Below, one piece after another: positions 35,721-46,157 of a stretch of 64,000 nucleotides of DNA. The DNA comes from Pelodictyon luteolum DSM 273 (lineage in GTDB: Bacteria; Bacteroidota; Chlorobiia; Chlorobiales; Chlorobiaceae). The notes beneath the pieces are model-generated. The model saw nothing but the letters and a program-made list of their open reading frames with translations. It searched no databases and was not told the DNA's origin. The DNA is taken from NCBI RefSeq assembly GCF_000012485.1, contig NC_007512.1, forward strand, positions 2,300,843-2,364,842, given 5' to 3'. Each line of letters starts with the position of its first letter. Positions within the stretch are counted from its first letter, which is position 1. Position numbers and translations under genes: made by a program.

Positions 35721-37028
35721 TCACAGCTGCTCCCAGAATTTCTTGAAGCGGTTGAGGATTTTCTGCCAGAAGCCTTCATGAGACTCCTCGGGCTCCGGCT
35801 TCGGCTGGGGTTGCGCCCCCTGTCCTACCACCGGTTTCGGCTCAGATGGCCCCGGCGTTACCGGCTCGACCGTCAGCGCATGCTCGAAGGCGTGGCCGAC
35901 AAGCCCCGTGACGGTTGCGTAAATGGGGCTCTCGACAGCACCGCGGATGCCGCCGGACACCCCTTCGGGGCAACCAGTGCGGACATCAAGCCCGAGGATG
36001 CGCGAAGCCAGGGGCTCCGTAGCGCGGAGCAGTGAACCTCCACCAGTGATGATCGCGCCTGCGTGGAGGGCATCGTAGAAGCCCGATTGGTTGAGGGAGT
36101 CGCGGACCATCTCGAAAATCTCCGTCATGCGGGCCTCGATGATGAGGGTGAGGGAGCTTCTGGGGAAGTATTTCGACGGGCGTCCCTCGATGCCCTCAAC
36201 GACAAGTTCCTCGTCCTGGCCGCTTTCGGGCCCGTAGGCGCAACCGTAGGCTATTTTCAGCTCCTCGGCAATGCCGTGAAGGGTCTTCACCCCGTAGGCG
36301 ATGTCGCCGGTGACGTCGTTTCCGGCCACCTTGATGACGTCCGAATAATGTATCGCCCCGTCGAGATAGACGGCGACCTCGGTCGTGCCTCCGCCGATAT
36401 CAATGACGGCCACACCGCTTTTGCGCTCGCTCTCCCTGAGGACGGCAAGCCCTGAAGCGATGGGCTCGAAAGTGATGGCACCGACCTCAAGCCCTGCTTT
36501 CTCAACGCACTGGCGGATGTTGCGGATCTTCGTTTTCTGGCCGACCACGATGCAGGCGCTGCCTTTCATGGTGGTGCCGGCCATTCCGATGGGATCGGGG
36601 AGGCCTTCCTGGTCGTCGACGGTGAATGTCTGCGGAATGACGTGGATTATTTCGTTCTCGATGTCCAGATAACGGATGTTCGAACGGGCCTTCTCAAGAA
36701 AACGTCGCACGTCCGACTCGGTAACCACGCCGGTCTGGTTGATGCTGATCTCGGAGGTGCTCGGAATGCAGTGCACATGGGTACCTGATATCCCTACGTT
36801 CACTCTGCCGATCCGGATGGAAGACTCCCTCTCGGCGTCGGCGACGGCAAGCCGGATGGCCTCGACCGTCTTGTTGATATTGACGACGGTCGCCCGCTGC
36901 AGACCCTCAGATGCCGCAAGGCCACGGCCGAGGAGGTTGAGTTTCCCCCTCGCGTCCTTTTCGGCGACAACGACACACACTTTGGTTGTCCCTATGTCGA
37001 GACCAACGGCAATATCGCTTTTGGGCAT
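35721..37028 (-). CDS. ftsA: Cell division protein FtsA
   Basis: Actin-like ATPase that ties FtsZ to the membrane, 435 aa. The N-terminus has the phosphate-1 loop GLDIGTTKVCVV. ATPase signature VAVIDIGGGTTEVAVY and phosphate-2 parts ITGGGSLL are visible. The C-terminus after a Pro/Glu-rich linker is an amphipathic helix (EGFWQKILNRFKKFWEQL) for membrane binding. I start at ATG 37028, preceded by GGAAAAG; another ATG at 37046 is possible. 24 bases after ftsQ. Confidence 0.95.
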   Translation of the reverse strand: MPKSDIAVGLDIGTTKVCVVVAEKDARGKLNLLGRGLAASEGLQRATVVNINKTVEAIRLAVADAERESSIRIGRVNVGISGTHVHCIPSTSEISINQTGVVTESDVRRFLEKARSNIRYLDIENEIIHVIPQTFTVDDQEGLPDPIGMAGTTMKGSACIVVGQKTKIRNIRQCVEKAGLEVGAITFEPIASGLAVLRESERKSGVAVIDIGGGTTEVAVYLDGAIHYSDVIKVAGNDVTGDIAYGVKTLHGIAEELKIAYGCAYGPESGQDEELVVEGIEGRPSKYFPRSSLTLIIEARMTEIFEMVRDSLNQSGFYDALHAGAIITGGGSLLRATEPLASRILGLDVRTGCPEGVSGGIRGAVESPIYATVTGLVGHAFEHALTVEPVTPGPSEPKPVVGQGAQPQPKPEPEESHEGFWQKILNRFKKFWEQL

Positions 37029-37052
37029 TGTGTCTTTTCCGTGCATGATGTT

Positions 37053-37898
37053 CTACTGGGGCGCTTCCGGTGGGGCCTCCCGGGCCGGGGCATCGGTGGT
37101 GAAAATCCGGTCGCGGAACCGCAAATCCACCGTCTCGTAAGTTCCGAAACCTTTCTTCGAAACTACCTTTCGCCAGAATATCTCGAATTTTTCCAACTTT
37201 TCCTTGAAGTCCCCGTCATTGCCTATAATAAAGCGGGCGGGATCTCCGGCAACCGTAAAATACGTCAATCCTTCGCCGTCAACATGCAGGCTTCGGACGA
37301 GAAGCCCCGCATAAGGAGCATCGGCAAGTGCGTCCACGAACTTCCGGACCACCCTGCATTCGTGACCCTCGATCTGCCGGAACCCATATCTCAGGGGCCG
37401 GGTCCGTCCGATGCCCGACACCGTGAGAAGTTCCCGGAACCGTGCCCCCCGAAGCATCGTTCGCGGCATCAGCACCCCGTCCCTGTCGATGGCTGAGGGC
37501 ACTCCGTCAACAATGCTCAGCGCCATCGGCCTGCGCTCCCGCAAGGTAACGCGCAGGATCCCGTTCAGCTCCCGATTGACCGCGGCATCCTTCACCCACG
37601 CAATTGCGTTGACCCTTTCAGCAGCCGCCACCGTGTCGACACCGTCCATCGGACGGCCGAGATGGCTCGCAAGGGCGGACTCCACATCGTAAGGGGCAAC
37701 GATCTCGGCCCCCTCGACCACGATGCTGCGGACCCGTACATCTTCTTTCCACGATAAAGCGCTTTTCCAGAGCCATCCGAGCAGGAGGAGCACCGGCAGA
37801 AACGCCAGGATAAAGGCTTTTCCGCCGCCACCCGATCTGGGAGCCCTATCCGGCCGTTCCAGGGGCCGGGAAGCGCTGCTCTCCTCGGAATCAGTCAT
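37053..37898 (-). CDS. ftsQ: Cell division protein FtsQ
   Basis: Bitopic division protein linking early and late divisome, 281 aa. A short cytoplasmic N-terminus is followed by one membrane helix (AFILAFLPVLLLLGWLW, about 29-45), a POTRA domain (VRSIVVEGAEIVAPYDVESAL), and a beta domain ending in PARFIIGNDGDFKEKLEKF. ATG 37898 is used; the longer form would need TTG. Sequence is divergent as usual for FtsQ; position and topology carry most of the evidence. Confidence 0.9.
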   Translation of the reverse strand: MTDSEESSASRPLERPDRAPRSGGGGKAFILAFLPVLLLLGWLWKSALSWKEDVRVRSIVVEGAEIVAPYDVESALASHLGRPMDGVDTVAAAERVNAIAWVKDAAVNRELNGILRVTLRERRPMALSIVDGVPSAIDRDGVLMPRTMLRGARFRELLTVSGIGRTRPLRYGFRQIEGHECRVVRKFVDALADAPYAGLLVRSLHVDGEGLTYFTVAGDPARFIIGNDGDFKEKLEKFEIFWRKVVSKKGFGTYETVDLRFRDRIFTTDAPAREAPPEAPQ

Positions 37899-37947
37899 AA
37901 GAAACAACAGTTTCGGTATTATTACAACGGTCGAACAAAATAAATCT

Positions 37948-38493
37948 TCACAATTTGCGCCCCAGACGGAACGCGACGGATAGAATCACTTCACCCTCGC
38001 CAAAGCCGTCGGGCTTCACCCGGCGCGCCTCGCCGTTGCGGAACAGCTCCAGCCACTCGACCTGTCCGTACAGCTCCGAGCAGAATGAGCAGCACCGCAT
38101 GGACAGTGCCCCACCGACACTCCCCTCGGCATGCCTCTCGGTCGAGGCTTCGGGAAGGGCTATATCCAAAGGGAGGTCACTGAGGAGGGTTCCCGCCCCG
38201 GCAATGACGCGTCCTGCCGTCACGCTCACACCCTGCAGCGCACGGTGCGAAAGGATGACCGCTCCGCGGAACCCTGCTCCGCCGTCATTCAGGCGTGAGC
38301 CGGTACCCACAACCCTGAACGGCTGATCGCTCTTCTGAAAATAAAGAATGCTCCGGCAAAAGTCATCCTTCCGTTCGGGAATGACGAGAACATCCGCCGG
38401 TCCTCCCCTGCGGGCCACCGTATGGTCGGCCAGAGGCTCGCCGATATGCAGGTCGCCCCGGACATGCTGCCTGAGTTCCTTAAGCGCGAGCAT
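37948..38493 (-). CDS. Truncated MurB-like FAD-binding protein
   Basis: 181 aa in the dcw position of murB (UDP-N-acetylenolpyruvoylglucosamine reductase), while normal MurB has about 300 or more residues. The N-terminal FAD domain is recognisable: [19 protein letters not shown], then [10 protein letters not shown] where MurB has GxGSNLL, and GSVGGALSM where MurB has PGxVGGAVxMN. The motif after it is disordered (RCCSFCSEL) and the chain stops at the AVxxL-type strand, so the entire C-terminal substrate domain with the catalytic serine and glutamate is missing. Only 49 bases separate its stop from ftsQ, so the rest is not nearby. GGGGAGGG precedes ATG 38493, which overlaps murC by 14 bases. 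Confidence 0.75.
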   Translation of the reverse strand: MLALKELRQHVRGDLHIGEPLADHTVARRGGPADVLVIPERKDDFCRSILYFQKSDQPFRVVGTGSRLNDGGAGFRGAVILSHRALQGVSVTAGRVIAGAGTLLSDLPLDIALPEASTERHAEGSVGGALSMRCCSFCSELYGQVEWLELFRNGEARRVKPDGFGEGEVILSVAFRLGRKL

Positions 38494-39901
38494 GGCCCTC
38501 CCCGCCGGAAACCCGGCCTGCGACCTCCGTTGCAAGAACTGTAATATCTCCGGCGCCCATGAACAGGAGAATCGTCCCGCCCGGAGCCGGCTCGGCCCCT
38601 TCGTTGAGAACGGCAGCAAGCAGCTCGTCCCGGTCAGGAACAAACGCAACCTGACGTCCGCCGGCCCTCCGGACCGCCTCTGCCACCAGTGCACCGTCCA
38701 CACCCGGAAAATCCTCCTGCTTCTCGCGGGAGGGGTAGACAGCCGCAACGTACACGCCGTCCGCCCGTGAGAGAGCCCAGCCGTATTCGTCGGCGAACTC
38801 CAGGGTCCTTGAAAACAGGTGCGGCTGGAATACGGCGATGACCCGGGCATCGGGCCAGCCGCTCCGGGCGGCCTTCACGGTAGCTTTCACCTCCGAAGGA
38901 TGGTGTGCGTAATCATCGATGACCATGAGCCCGCGGCTGTCACGGAACTTCACCTGAAAACGCCGGCGCATGCCGCTGTACCGGCCGAGCCCCGCAATCA
39001 GCCGCTCAGGCTCGATGCCGAGCTCGAGCCCTGTGGCAAAAGCCGAAAGAGCGTTGAGTATGTTATGCCGTCCGGGCACGTTGAGGCAGACTCCGGGATA
39101 GTCGGTTCCGAAGGCGGTGATGGTAAAGGTGGCGCGGCCATGATCCATCACGATGTCACCGGCTGTCACGTCGGCAGGCTCCTCGATGCCGACGGTGGTG
39201 AGGCGGCGGTTCAGGGAACCGATGATCCTGCGGATCTCCGGCCAGTCGACCGAGCAGATCACCCTGCCATAAAAAGGGACCTTGTTGGCGAACTCGATGA
39301 AAGAGCGCTTCAGCTCGTCGAGTGTGCCGTAGGTGTCCATATGCTCCGACTCCAGACTGTTGAGCACTGCTATGGTGGGGGTCAGTCTCAGAAACGCCCG
39401 ATCGAACTCGTCGGCCTCGATCACCATGTAGCGGCCCTCGCCGACAACAGTGCTGCCTTTCAGGTAGTCGGATACCCCGCCGATCATCACCGTCGGCGAT
39501 TCGCCCGACTCGATCAGCATGGTGGCAATCATCGCCGTCGTCGTGGTCTTTCCATGGGTGCCTGCCACGCAGATGCCCGACTTGTAGCGCATCAGCTCGC
39601 CGAGCATCTCGTCGCGCTTGACAACGGGAATGCCTGACTTCAGAGCTTCCGAGATCTCGACGTTTGCATCGGGACGTACCGCCGACGAGTATACCACTAC
39701 GTCGCAGTCCGCGACCTGCCCGGCCTCGTGGCCCCGGTAGATGACGGCCCCGTGCTGTTGCAGCTTGTCGGTTACCTCCCCCGTCGACAGGTCGGAGCCG
39801 CTGACGGCAAAGCCCGATTTCAGGAGGAGCTCTGCAATCGCGCTCATGCCTGCCCCTCCGATCCCCACGATATGCACGCGTTTCGTCTTTCCAAGTTCCA
39901 T
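38480..39901 (-). CDS. murC: UDP-N-acetylmuramate--L-alanine ligase
   Basis: Cytosolic Mur ligase that adds L-Ala to UDP-MurNAc, 473 aa. N-terminal Rossmann [18 protein letters not shown], the ATP loop [13 protein letters not shown], and the central [14 protein letters not shown] with the C-terminal [17 protein letters not shown] are standard for MurC. 42 bases after murG; its 3' end overlaps the murB-like gene. Confidence 0.97.
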   Translation of the reverse strand: MELGKTKRVHIVGIGGAGMSAIAELLLKSGFAVSGSDLSTGEVTDKLQQHGAVIYRGHEAGQVADCDVVVYSSAVRPDANVEISEALKSGIPVVKRDEMLGELMRYKSGICVAGTHGKTTTTAMIATMLIESGESPTVMIGGVSDYLKGSTVVGEGRYMVIEADEFDRAFLRLTPTIAVLNSLESEHMDTYGTLDELKRSFIEFANKVPFYGRVICSVDWPEIRRIIGSLNRRLTTVGIEEPADVTAGDIVMDHGRATFTITAFGTDYPGVCLNVPGRHNILNALSAFATGLELGIEPERLIAGLGRYSGMRRRFQVKFRDSRGLMVIDDYAHHPSEVKATVKAARSGWPDARVIAVFQPHLFSRTLEFADEYGWALSRADGVYVAAVYPSREKQEDFPGVDGALVAEAVRRAGGRQVAFVPDRDELLAAVLNEGAEPAPGGTILLFMGAGDITVLATEVAGRVSGGEGHARA

Positions 39902-39943
39902 AGTATTGCGGTCCCTTTGGTGTGTGTCCGGTTAATTGTCCGG

Positions 39944-41041
39944 TTAATGTTCTTCAGCAAGGTCGATGATCCGGCCGGCAAGGATCCGGGCTGCTTCAGG
40001 CGCCGACAGCCGCCCGGCCTCGGCGCCCATCATCTGGAGGCGTTCCCGGTCGTGGAGCAGGGCGATGACACCCTCAATGGCCTCCGGGTTCTCAAGCTCG
40101 CGGTCCTCTATCATAAGAGCCGCCCCCGGGCCGGAGAGCGCCCTGGCGTTATGGCGCTGGTGGTCCCCCGTCGCATGGGGATAAGGCACCAGCACCGAGG
40201 GTTTCCTGAGATTCGTCAGTTCAGCGATGCTTGAGGCCCCTGCACGGCAGAGCACGAGGTCCGCCGCGGCATATGCGCTCCCCATATCCTCGATGTAGGC
40301 GCCGATCCAAAGGTTCCGACCGGGGCTCACCTCTTTTTCGATCCGCCCGAAGTCCAGCGCTCCGGTCTGCCAGATGAGGTTTGAGCCTGCCGTCAGCCGC
40401 CCCAGATGCCGAAGCACGGCATTGTTGATTGCTCGGGCCCCGCGGCTTCCGCCGAAGACGAGAAGCGTGGGAAGAAGGGGGTCGAACCCGAATGCCTCCC
40501 TGCCGATACTGCTGTCTCTCTGAGGGAAACTACGGGCAGGGTTTCCGGTCAGGAACACCCCCCGTTTTTTCATGAGGTACCCGGTCGCCTCCCTGAAGGC
40601 GACATGCACCTCGCGGGCAAGGATCGAAAGCAGTCGGGTGGTAAGGCCGGGAAACGCGTTCTGTTCCTGGATCAGCGTTTTCCTGCCGAGCAGCTGGGCG
40701 GCAAGCAGCACCGGTGCGCTGACAAAGCCTCCCGTGCCGACCACCACGTCGGGCCGCTCCCTCCGGATCAGGGCCGCAGCCCTGAAAAGCGAGGCCGCAA
40801 AATCGGTGAGCACCCCGATGTTGGAGAGCAGTGCCGACAGCGAACGGCCGCGCTTCAGCCCTCGAACAGGAATAAGATGCAGGCGGTAGCCGAGCCGCGG
40901 AACCTCCCCGGCCTCAATCCCCGAGGCGGTCCCGGCAAAGGAGAGTTCAACACCGGGCACCATCTCCTTCAGCATGGCGGCCATGGCGACGGCCGGATAG
41001 AGGTGCCCTCCGGTACCCCCTCCAGCAAACAGTATGTTCAT
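39944..41041 (-). CDS. murG: UDP-GlcNAc : lipid I N-acetylglucosaminyltransferase
   Basis: Peripheral membrane GT28 enzyme that converts lipid I to lipid II, 365 aa. The N-terminal loop MNILFAGGGTGGHLYPAVAMA, the second glycine loop LVFGGSRGARAINNAV and the UDP-GlcNAc region ADLVLCRAGASSIAELTNLRKPSVLVPYPHATGDHQRHNA (noted here as RAGASSIAEL and PYPHATGDHQRHNA) are visible. ATG 41041 with GGAG 8 bases upstream is used; it overlaps the ftsW stop by ATGA. Confidence 0.97.
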   Translation of the reverse strand: MNILFAGGGTGGHLYPAVAMAAMLKEMVPGVELSFAGTASGIEAGEVPRLGYRLHLIPVRGLKRGRSLSALLSNIGVLTDFAASLFRAAALIRRERPDVVVGTGGFVSAPVLLAAQLLGRKTLIQEQNAFPGLTTRLLSILAREVHVAFREATGYLMKKRGVFLTGNPARSFPQRDSSIGREAFGFDPLLPTLLVFGGSRGARAINNAVLRHLGRLTAGSNLIWQTGALDFGRIEKEVSPGRNLWIGAYIEDMGSAYAAADLVLCRAGASSIAELTNLRKPSVLVPYPHATGDHQRHNARALSGPGAALMIEDRELENPEAIEGVIALLHDRERLQMMGAEAGRLSAPEAARILAGRIIDLAEEH

Positions 41042-42234
41042 GGGTGACTCCATTCCAATGGTTCGGTTCCGGATTCAGGAGAACGTTCGGGTGCTGTTTC
41101 CGCCACCATGTCATGCATCCGTTTCCGGTGCCGGGAAATGCTGAGCAGGATACCCACGCCGAGCGAGTTGAAAAGAAGGGCTGTGCCTCCGTAGCTGATG
41201 AACGGCAGCGCCACGCCGGTCGTCGGGATGAGGTGGCAGGCCACGGCAATATTGATGAAGGCGAAAAGAGTGATGGCAACGGTGATGCCGAGTGCGACAA
41301 ACCTCCCGAAGAGGTCCGGGGCGTGCTTGGCGATGATCAGGCCGCAGATGAAAAAGCCCGCAAAAAGCAGTACGACCGACACGGCTCCGATAAAACCGTA
41401 CTCTTCACCGATGACGACGAACACAAAATCGTTGTAGGATAGCGGAAGATAGAGTTCCCGCTGTTTGCTGGCCCCGATGCCGAGTCCGAGGAGGCCCCCG
41501 TTGCCGAGCCCGATGAGCGCCTGCACCACCTGGTAGCTGAGCCCCTTCGGGCTGTCACTGAAGAATGAGACCAGCCGCGCGATCCGGTACGGAGCGGCAA
41601 GTGCGTAAGCGATGGCAATCGGAATGACCAGCGCGCCGGTCGCCATCAGGTAGCGGAGATTCACACCACCGGCAAACATGAGGATGAAGCCGAGGATGGT
41701 GATGAGCGAGGCCGTGCTGAAGTTCGGCTCAAGCGCCACGAGCACCGAAACGGCCAGCAGCAGCGCAAGCATGGGGTAGTAGCCGGTGTCGAGGTCGCGC
41801 ACGTCACCCTCCTTGTCGCTGATGAAACGGGCGAATCGGAAGATGATGGCATATTTGGCAAGGTCGGAAACCTGGAATTTCACAGACCCGACACCGATCC
41901 AGCGTGCCGCACCGTGTATCACGCCGACCACCTTCAGGAGCAGGAGCGCCGTCAGGAGGGCCAGGCTCACCAGATAGAGAAGGCGGCTGATTTTCGAGAA
42001 AAAGTGGTAGTCGAAATGACCGACGACGAGAACGACTGCGACTCCGGCGAGGGTGAAGATGACGTGACGCCATAGGAAATACTCGCTGTTGGAGAACTTG
42101 GTTTCAGCCCATCCGGCACCACTGCTGTAGACAACCACCACTCCGATGCACATCAGCACCGCAACGATGAACAGCAAGAGCTTGCCGGCAACGGCTTCGC
42201 CGCGTGACGAAGGCATGTAGATGCTCTCCGTCAT
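41038..42234 (-). CDS. ftsW: Peptidoglycan polymerase FtsW (SEDS family)
   Basis: Septal glycosyltransferase that polymerises lipid II, 398 aa with about ten membrane segments. Characteristic SEDS stretches include HGAARWIGVGSVKFQVSDLAKYA (seen as GAARWIG and FQVSDLAKYA), the QALIGLGNGGLLGLGIG loop, and TTGVALPFISYGGTALLFN near the C-terminus. It overlaps murD and murG by ATGA on each side. Confidence 0.95.
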   Translation of the reverse strand: MTESIYMPSSRGEAVAGKLLLFIVAVLMCIGVVVVYSSGAGWAETKFSNSEYFLWRHVIFTLAGVAVVLVVGHFDYHFFSKISRLLYLVSLALLTALLLLKVVGVIHGAARWIGVGSVKFQVSDLAKYAIIFRFARFISDKEGDVRDLDTGYYPMLALLLAVSVLVALEPNFSTASLITILGFILMFAGGVNLRYLMATGALVIPIAIAYALAAPYRIARLVSFFSDSPKGLSYQVVQALIGLGNGGLLGLGIGASKQRELYLPLSYNDFVFVVIGEEYGFIGAVSVVLLFAGFFICGLIIAKHAPDLFGRFVALGITVAITLFAFINIAVACHLIPTTGVALPFISYGGTALLFNSLGVGILLSISRHRKRMHDMVAETAPERSPESGTEPLEWSHP

Positions 42235-43613
42235 GCCTCAAGCCTTCCTACTTCGGCCTTGAAGCTGCGCCCGCGGTCTTCAAAGTCCCTGAACAGGTCG
42301 AAACTCGCGCAGCCGGGAGAGAAGAGCACCGTCCGACCCGTCCCGGCACCCCCGGCGGCAAGCCGGACAGCGTCCTCGAGCGTGGCAGCCTCGACGACCG
42401 CAACATCGGCGCGGAAGGCATCGGCGACTTTTTGGCGCGACTCGCCCATGGCGACGACGAGGTCGGCCTTCTCGCGTACGAGGGTAGCAACCGCAGAATA
42501 GTCGTTCCCCTTGTCGCGCCCTCCGGCAATCAGCACGATGCGGCCGGGAACCGCCTCGAGCGCCTGACGCATGGCATTGACGTTGGTAGCCTTTGAATCG
42601 TTGATCCAGTCCGAACCCCGTTTGCTGGCGACGAATTCCTGGCGGTGCTCGACGCCGGGGAACTCCCTGAGCGCCTGAAGCACCGCTTTTTCGTCAAGCC
42701 GAAGCGCCCTGGCAAGACCAATCGCGCCGAGCACATTGCTGTTGTTGTGATTGCCGCGGAAGCTCCCTTTCTGGAATTCGGATGTATGGATCAGCCGCCG
42801 CAGGCCAGCATGCACCCACCCGTCCTCGAGGTAGATGCCGGAGGAAGGATCTCCCCCGACGGGTCCCGCTGTCGAGAAGGGGACCGTCGAAAACTGTAAG
42901 CCGCCCACCGAGAAGCGGGCACGAAGAATCGGATCATCCGCGTTGTATACGAGGGTCCCGGAGGAGCCGAGGTTCATCGCAATGCGGTATTTCGCATCGG
43001 CGTAGCGCATGATGTCGCCGCCGTAACGGTCAAGGTGGTCGGGCGTGATGTTGGTGATGAGGGCGGCCTCGGGCCTGAACGAGCTGCAGCGCTCAAGCTG
43101 GTAGCTGCTGAGTTCGACGACGGCGATGTCGCGCTCTTCCATCTCTTCAACCTTGGAGGAGAATGGAACCCCTATGTTCCCGACCCCGTAAGCCCGGTAC
43201 CCGCCGAGGCGACCGACGGCCTCCGCCATCCGCTGTACAAGTGTCGCCGTCGTCGTCTTGCCGTCCGTGCCGGTGATGCCCGCAATCCGGGCACGGCAGA
43301 ACCATGAGGCCAATTCGATCTCGCTGTGCACTGGAATTTGTCGCCGCTCGAGCTCCCTGATGACAGGAACCCCCGGAGGAACACCGGGGCTGACGACGGC
43401 GAAATCCGCGTCGAACACCCTGTCCGAATGGCCTTCCGACTCAACCTCCGCCCCTCTCTGACGGAAACGCAGGGCCGTGTCGGGGTCCAGGGCGCCCTTT
43501 TCGCTGAGCAGCACCCGTGCGCCGTGACAAAGCAGCAGTTCAACGGCAGCGTTCCCGCTCCGTCCGGCGCCGATTACCGACACCTTTCTGCCCGCAAGAT
43601 CGGCTCTCTTCAT
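42231..43613 (-). CDS. murD: UDP-N-acetylmuramoylalanine--D-glutamate ligase
   Basis: Cytosolic Mur ligase adding D-Glu, 460 aa. N-terminal [17 protein letters not shown], the ATP loop [15 protein letters not shown], the [11 protein letters not shown] motif and the C-terminal [12 protein letters not shown] are present. ATG 43613 overlaps the mraY stop by ATGA, so I take this over a longer upstream reading that only extends into mraY. Confidence 0.96.
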   Translation of the reverse strand: MKRADLAGRKVSVIGAGRSGNAAVELLLCHGARVLLSEKGALDPDTALRFRQRGAEVESEGHSDRVFDADFAVVSPGVPPGVPVIRELERRQIPVHSEIELASWFCRARIAGITGTDGKTTTATLVQRMAEAVGRLGGYRAYGVGNIGVPFSSKVEEMEERDIAVVELSSYQLERCSSFRPEAALITNITPDHLDRYGGDIMRYADAKYRIAMNLGSSGTLVYNADDPILRARFSVGGLQFSTVPFSTAGPVGGDPSSGIYLEDGWVHAGLRRLIHTSEFQKGSFRGNHNNSNVLGAIGLARALRLDEKAVLQALREFPGVEHRQEFVASKRGSDWINDSKATNVNAMRQALEAVPGRIVLIAGGRDKGNDYSAVATLVREKADLVVAMGESRQKVADAFRADVAVVEAATLEDAVRLAAGGAGTGRTVLFSPGCASFDLFRDFEDRGRSFKAEVGRLEA

Positions 43614-44716
43614 CTGAGTTTCAATGTCATGAGGCTGGTGAGAAAAAAGAGGATGGTGATGATCCAGAATCGGATGACGATCTTCTGTTCCGCCCATCCC
43701 TTCAGCTGGAAATGGTGGTGGAGCGGAGCCATGAGGAAAATCCTGCGACCCTGGCCGAAACGCATCCGGGTATACTTGAAATAGAGCACCTGCACCGACA
43801 CCGACAGGGTTTCAAGAAGGAATACCCCAGCCAGCACCGGAAGCAGTAACTCCTGCTTGATGAGCAGCGCGATGACGGCGATGGCGCTGCCGAGCGCCAG
43901 CGATCCGGTATCGCCCATGAAAATCTCCGCAGGGTTGGAGTTGAACCAGAGGAACCCGACAGAAGCCATGACGATGGCCATGCATACCACCGCGATCTCT
44001 CCGCCGCCGGGAATGAACGGGATGCTGAGATAGGTGGCATAGACCGCGTTGCCGGCAAGGTAGGCGAAGCCGCCGAGGGCGAAGACCACGATGGCAGAAC
44101 TCCCCGATGCCAGCCCGTCGAGGCCGTCGGTGAGGTTGACGGCGTTGGAGAGCGCGGTAATGATGAAAATGACAACCGGGATATAGAAGTAGCCGTAATC
44201 GATCGTCAGGTTCTTGAAGAACGGCACGCTGGTCTCCCGCATAAGGACCGAAAACGCAGGGTCAAGACTGGTATATATGCCGACTACAAGACCGAGCGCA
44301 ACCTGTGCGACGAGCTTCCAGCGGGGTGAGAGTCCGCCTTTGACCTTGAGCACCACCTTGCGGTAGTCGTCGATGAAGCCGACAACGCCCATCCAGAGAA
44401 CGGCGAGCATGATCAGCCAGACGTGCGGATCGTCGAATTTTGACCAGAGCAGCACCGACACCTCGATGGAGAAAATGATGAGCAGCCCGCCCATGGTCGG
44501 GAGATCTTTTTTCTTCCGGTGCTCGGCAGGGGCCTCCTCCTTGACCGGCTCGATGAAGCGGGAACGGAGGTAGCGGATGAACCCCGGGCCGGCCAGAAGG
44601 GTGATGAGGAGGGACGTGATGGCCGCCGCACTCGCCCTGAATGTGAGGTACTCTACGACACCGAGTCCAGGCGGATTGTAGGTACTGTTGAAGTAATGCA
44701 GAAGATAATAGAGCAT
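43610..44716 (-). CDS. mraY: Phospho-N-acetylmuramoyl-pentapeptide-transferase
   Basis: Integral membrane enzyme that makes lipid I from undecaprenyl phosphate, 368 aa with about ten membrane helices. Catalytic motifs include [12 protein letters not shown], the aspartate pair in [25 protein letters not shown] and the [23 protein letters not shown] region (given as [18 protein letters not shown]). The C-terminal [13 protein letters not shown] is typical. Ten bases after murF. Confidence 0.97.
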   Translation of the reverse strand: MLYYLLHYFNSTYNPPGLGVVEYLTFRASAAAITSLLITLLAGPGFIRYLRSRFIEPVKEEAPAEHRKKKDLPTMGGLLIIFSIEVSVLLWSKFDDPHVWLIMLAVLWMGVVGFIDDYRKVVLKVKGGLSPRWKLVAQVALGLVVGIYTSLDPAFSVLMRETSVPFFKNLTIDYGYFYIPVVIFIITALSNAVNLTDGLDGLASGSSAIVVFALGGFAYLAGNAVYATYLSIPFIPGGGEIAVVCMAIVMASVGFLWFNSNPAEIFMGDTGSLALGSAIAVIALLIKQELLLPVLAGVFLLETLSVSVQVLYFKYTRMRFGQGRRIFLMAPLHHHFQLKGWAEQKIVIRFWIITILFFLTSLMTLKLR

Positions 44717-44726
44717 AGGTATCCGT

Positions 44727-46157
44727 TCAGCTTGTTTGTGTTCCCTTTTTCAGCTCAAGAATGAGAGCCCCGGCCGTCTGCTCGAGGTGCATGCCCCGAG
44801 ATCCCTTGAAGAGCACCGCGTCACCGCTCCTGACTTCTTCCTGAAGGGCATGAAGCAGCTCATCCCTTCCGGTAAAATGCCCCCGGCACCGTTCGGGCAG
44901 CTCACGGCCGCCGAGGCCGGCAAGTGCGCCGAAGGTGAAGAACATGTCGATGGGAAGGCCGGCAAGATAGCGTCCGATGCTCCTGTGCTCATCTTCTGCA
45001 GTCGCCCCGAGCTCGAGCATGTCGCCGATGACGGCAATCCTCCGCCCGCTGCATGGCATGTCGGCCAAAGTGTCGAGCGCAAGGCGCATCGAATCCGGAT
45101 TGGCGTTGTATGTGTCGTTGATGATGGTGACTCCGCCCTCCTCCGAGAGCTCGAGCCGTTTCCATCCTGATTCAGGAAGGAGGCCTTCGAGACCCGCCTT
45201 CACCTGAGCGGTTGAGAGACCGAAGTGCAGTCCGACTGCCGCCGCAGCCACTGCGTTCTGTACGTTATGCCGGCCGGTGAACTGCAGAAAGACCTGCTCC
45301 CGCACTGCACCTGCAGTGAGCGTGAACGATACCCGTCCGCCATGGCCGACGGAAACTGATTCTGCGCTGCAGATACGGCCTTCCGGACTTCCTGTTCCGT
45401 AGAGAACGTGGCGTTCGGAATCGGTGGCGGCATCTGCGAGGCGGGAGTCGTCGGCGTTGACGAAGATCGTGCCCCTGCAACGGTCGAGCCAGTCGAACAG
45501 CTTGCGTTCGGCCAGCCTGACGCCCTCTAGGTCGATGAGGAACTCGAGATGCTCGTGGCCGATGTTCGTCAGAAGACCGTCGGTTGGCCGAGCTATGGCG
45601 GTAAGCAGTTCCATCTCGCCGGGATGGTTGATGCCCATCTCGACGACGGCTATTTCGGTGTCGCGCCGCATGCCGAGAAGGGTGATGGGAACACCGAGAT
45701 GGTTATTGAAGTTGCCCCGGCTCACATGAACCTTGAATCCGGTGCGGAGCACCGCCGCAGTCATCTCCTTCGTCGTGGTCTTGCCGTTGCTGCCGCCGAT
45801 ACCGACAACCGGAATCGGAAAGGTGTCGCGGTAGATTGATGCAAGTTCCTGCAAGCCTTTTTCGGTATCCTGCACGACGATGTATGCTTTGCCGGGAGGA
45901 GGAACCGGATCTTTCTCCAAGCTGTGCCACTCCCGTGATACCATCGCAAAGTCGGCACCGCGCCGGAACACATCCTGGACAAACCGGTGCCCGTCGGTCG
46001 ACTCGCCTCTCAGGGCAATGAAGATCCCCGGCCCGTCGATCGCCCTGGAATCAATGGCCGCAACCGGATCCTGCACCTCCCTGCGGGGATGTGCTTCGGG
46101 GTTCAGGACCAGCTCTCCGCACTTCCTGAAATCCTCCCATGTCAATACACCTTTCAT
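44727..46157 (-). CDS. murF: UDP-N-acetylmuramoyl-tripeptide--D-alanyl-D-alanine ligase
   Basis: Cytosolic Mur ligase adding D-Ala-D-Ala, 476 aa. The ATP loop [34 protein letters not shown], and the C-terminal [19 protein letters not shown] fit MurF. ATG 46157 overlaps the murE stop by ATGA. Ddl, which supplies D-Ala-D-Ala, is not in this cluster. Confidence 0.96.
   Translation of the reverse strand: MKGVLTWEDFRKCGELVLNPEAHPRREVQDPVAAIDSRAIDGPGIFIALRGESTDGHRFVQDVFRRGADFAMVSREWHSLEKDPVPPPGKAYIVVQDTEKGLQELASIYRDTFPIPVVGIGGSNGKTTTKEMTAAVLRTGFKVHVSRGNFNNHLGVPITLLGMRRDTEIAVVEMGINHPGEMELLTAIARPTDGLLTNIGHEHLEFLIDLEGVRLAERKLFDWLDRCRGTIFVNADDSRLADAATDSERHVLYGTGSPEGRICSAESVSVGHGGRVSFTLTAGAVREQVFLQFTGRHNVQNAVAAAAVGLHFGLSTAQVKAGLEGLLPESGWKRLELSEEGGVTIINDTYNANPDSMRLALDTLADMPCSGRRIAVIGDMLELGATAEDEHRSIGRYLAGLPIDMFFTFGALAGLGGRELPERCRGHFTGRDELLHALQEEVRSGDAVLFKGSRGMHLEQTAGALILELKKGTQTS

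Noticed and set aside
38494..38850. N-terminal extension of the murB-like frame into murC
   Set aside because: The extra residues come from reading murC out of frame; the proper start is ATG 38493, with a strong ribosome-binding site.
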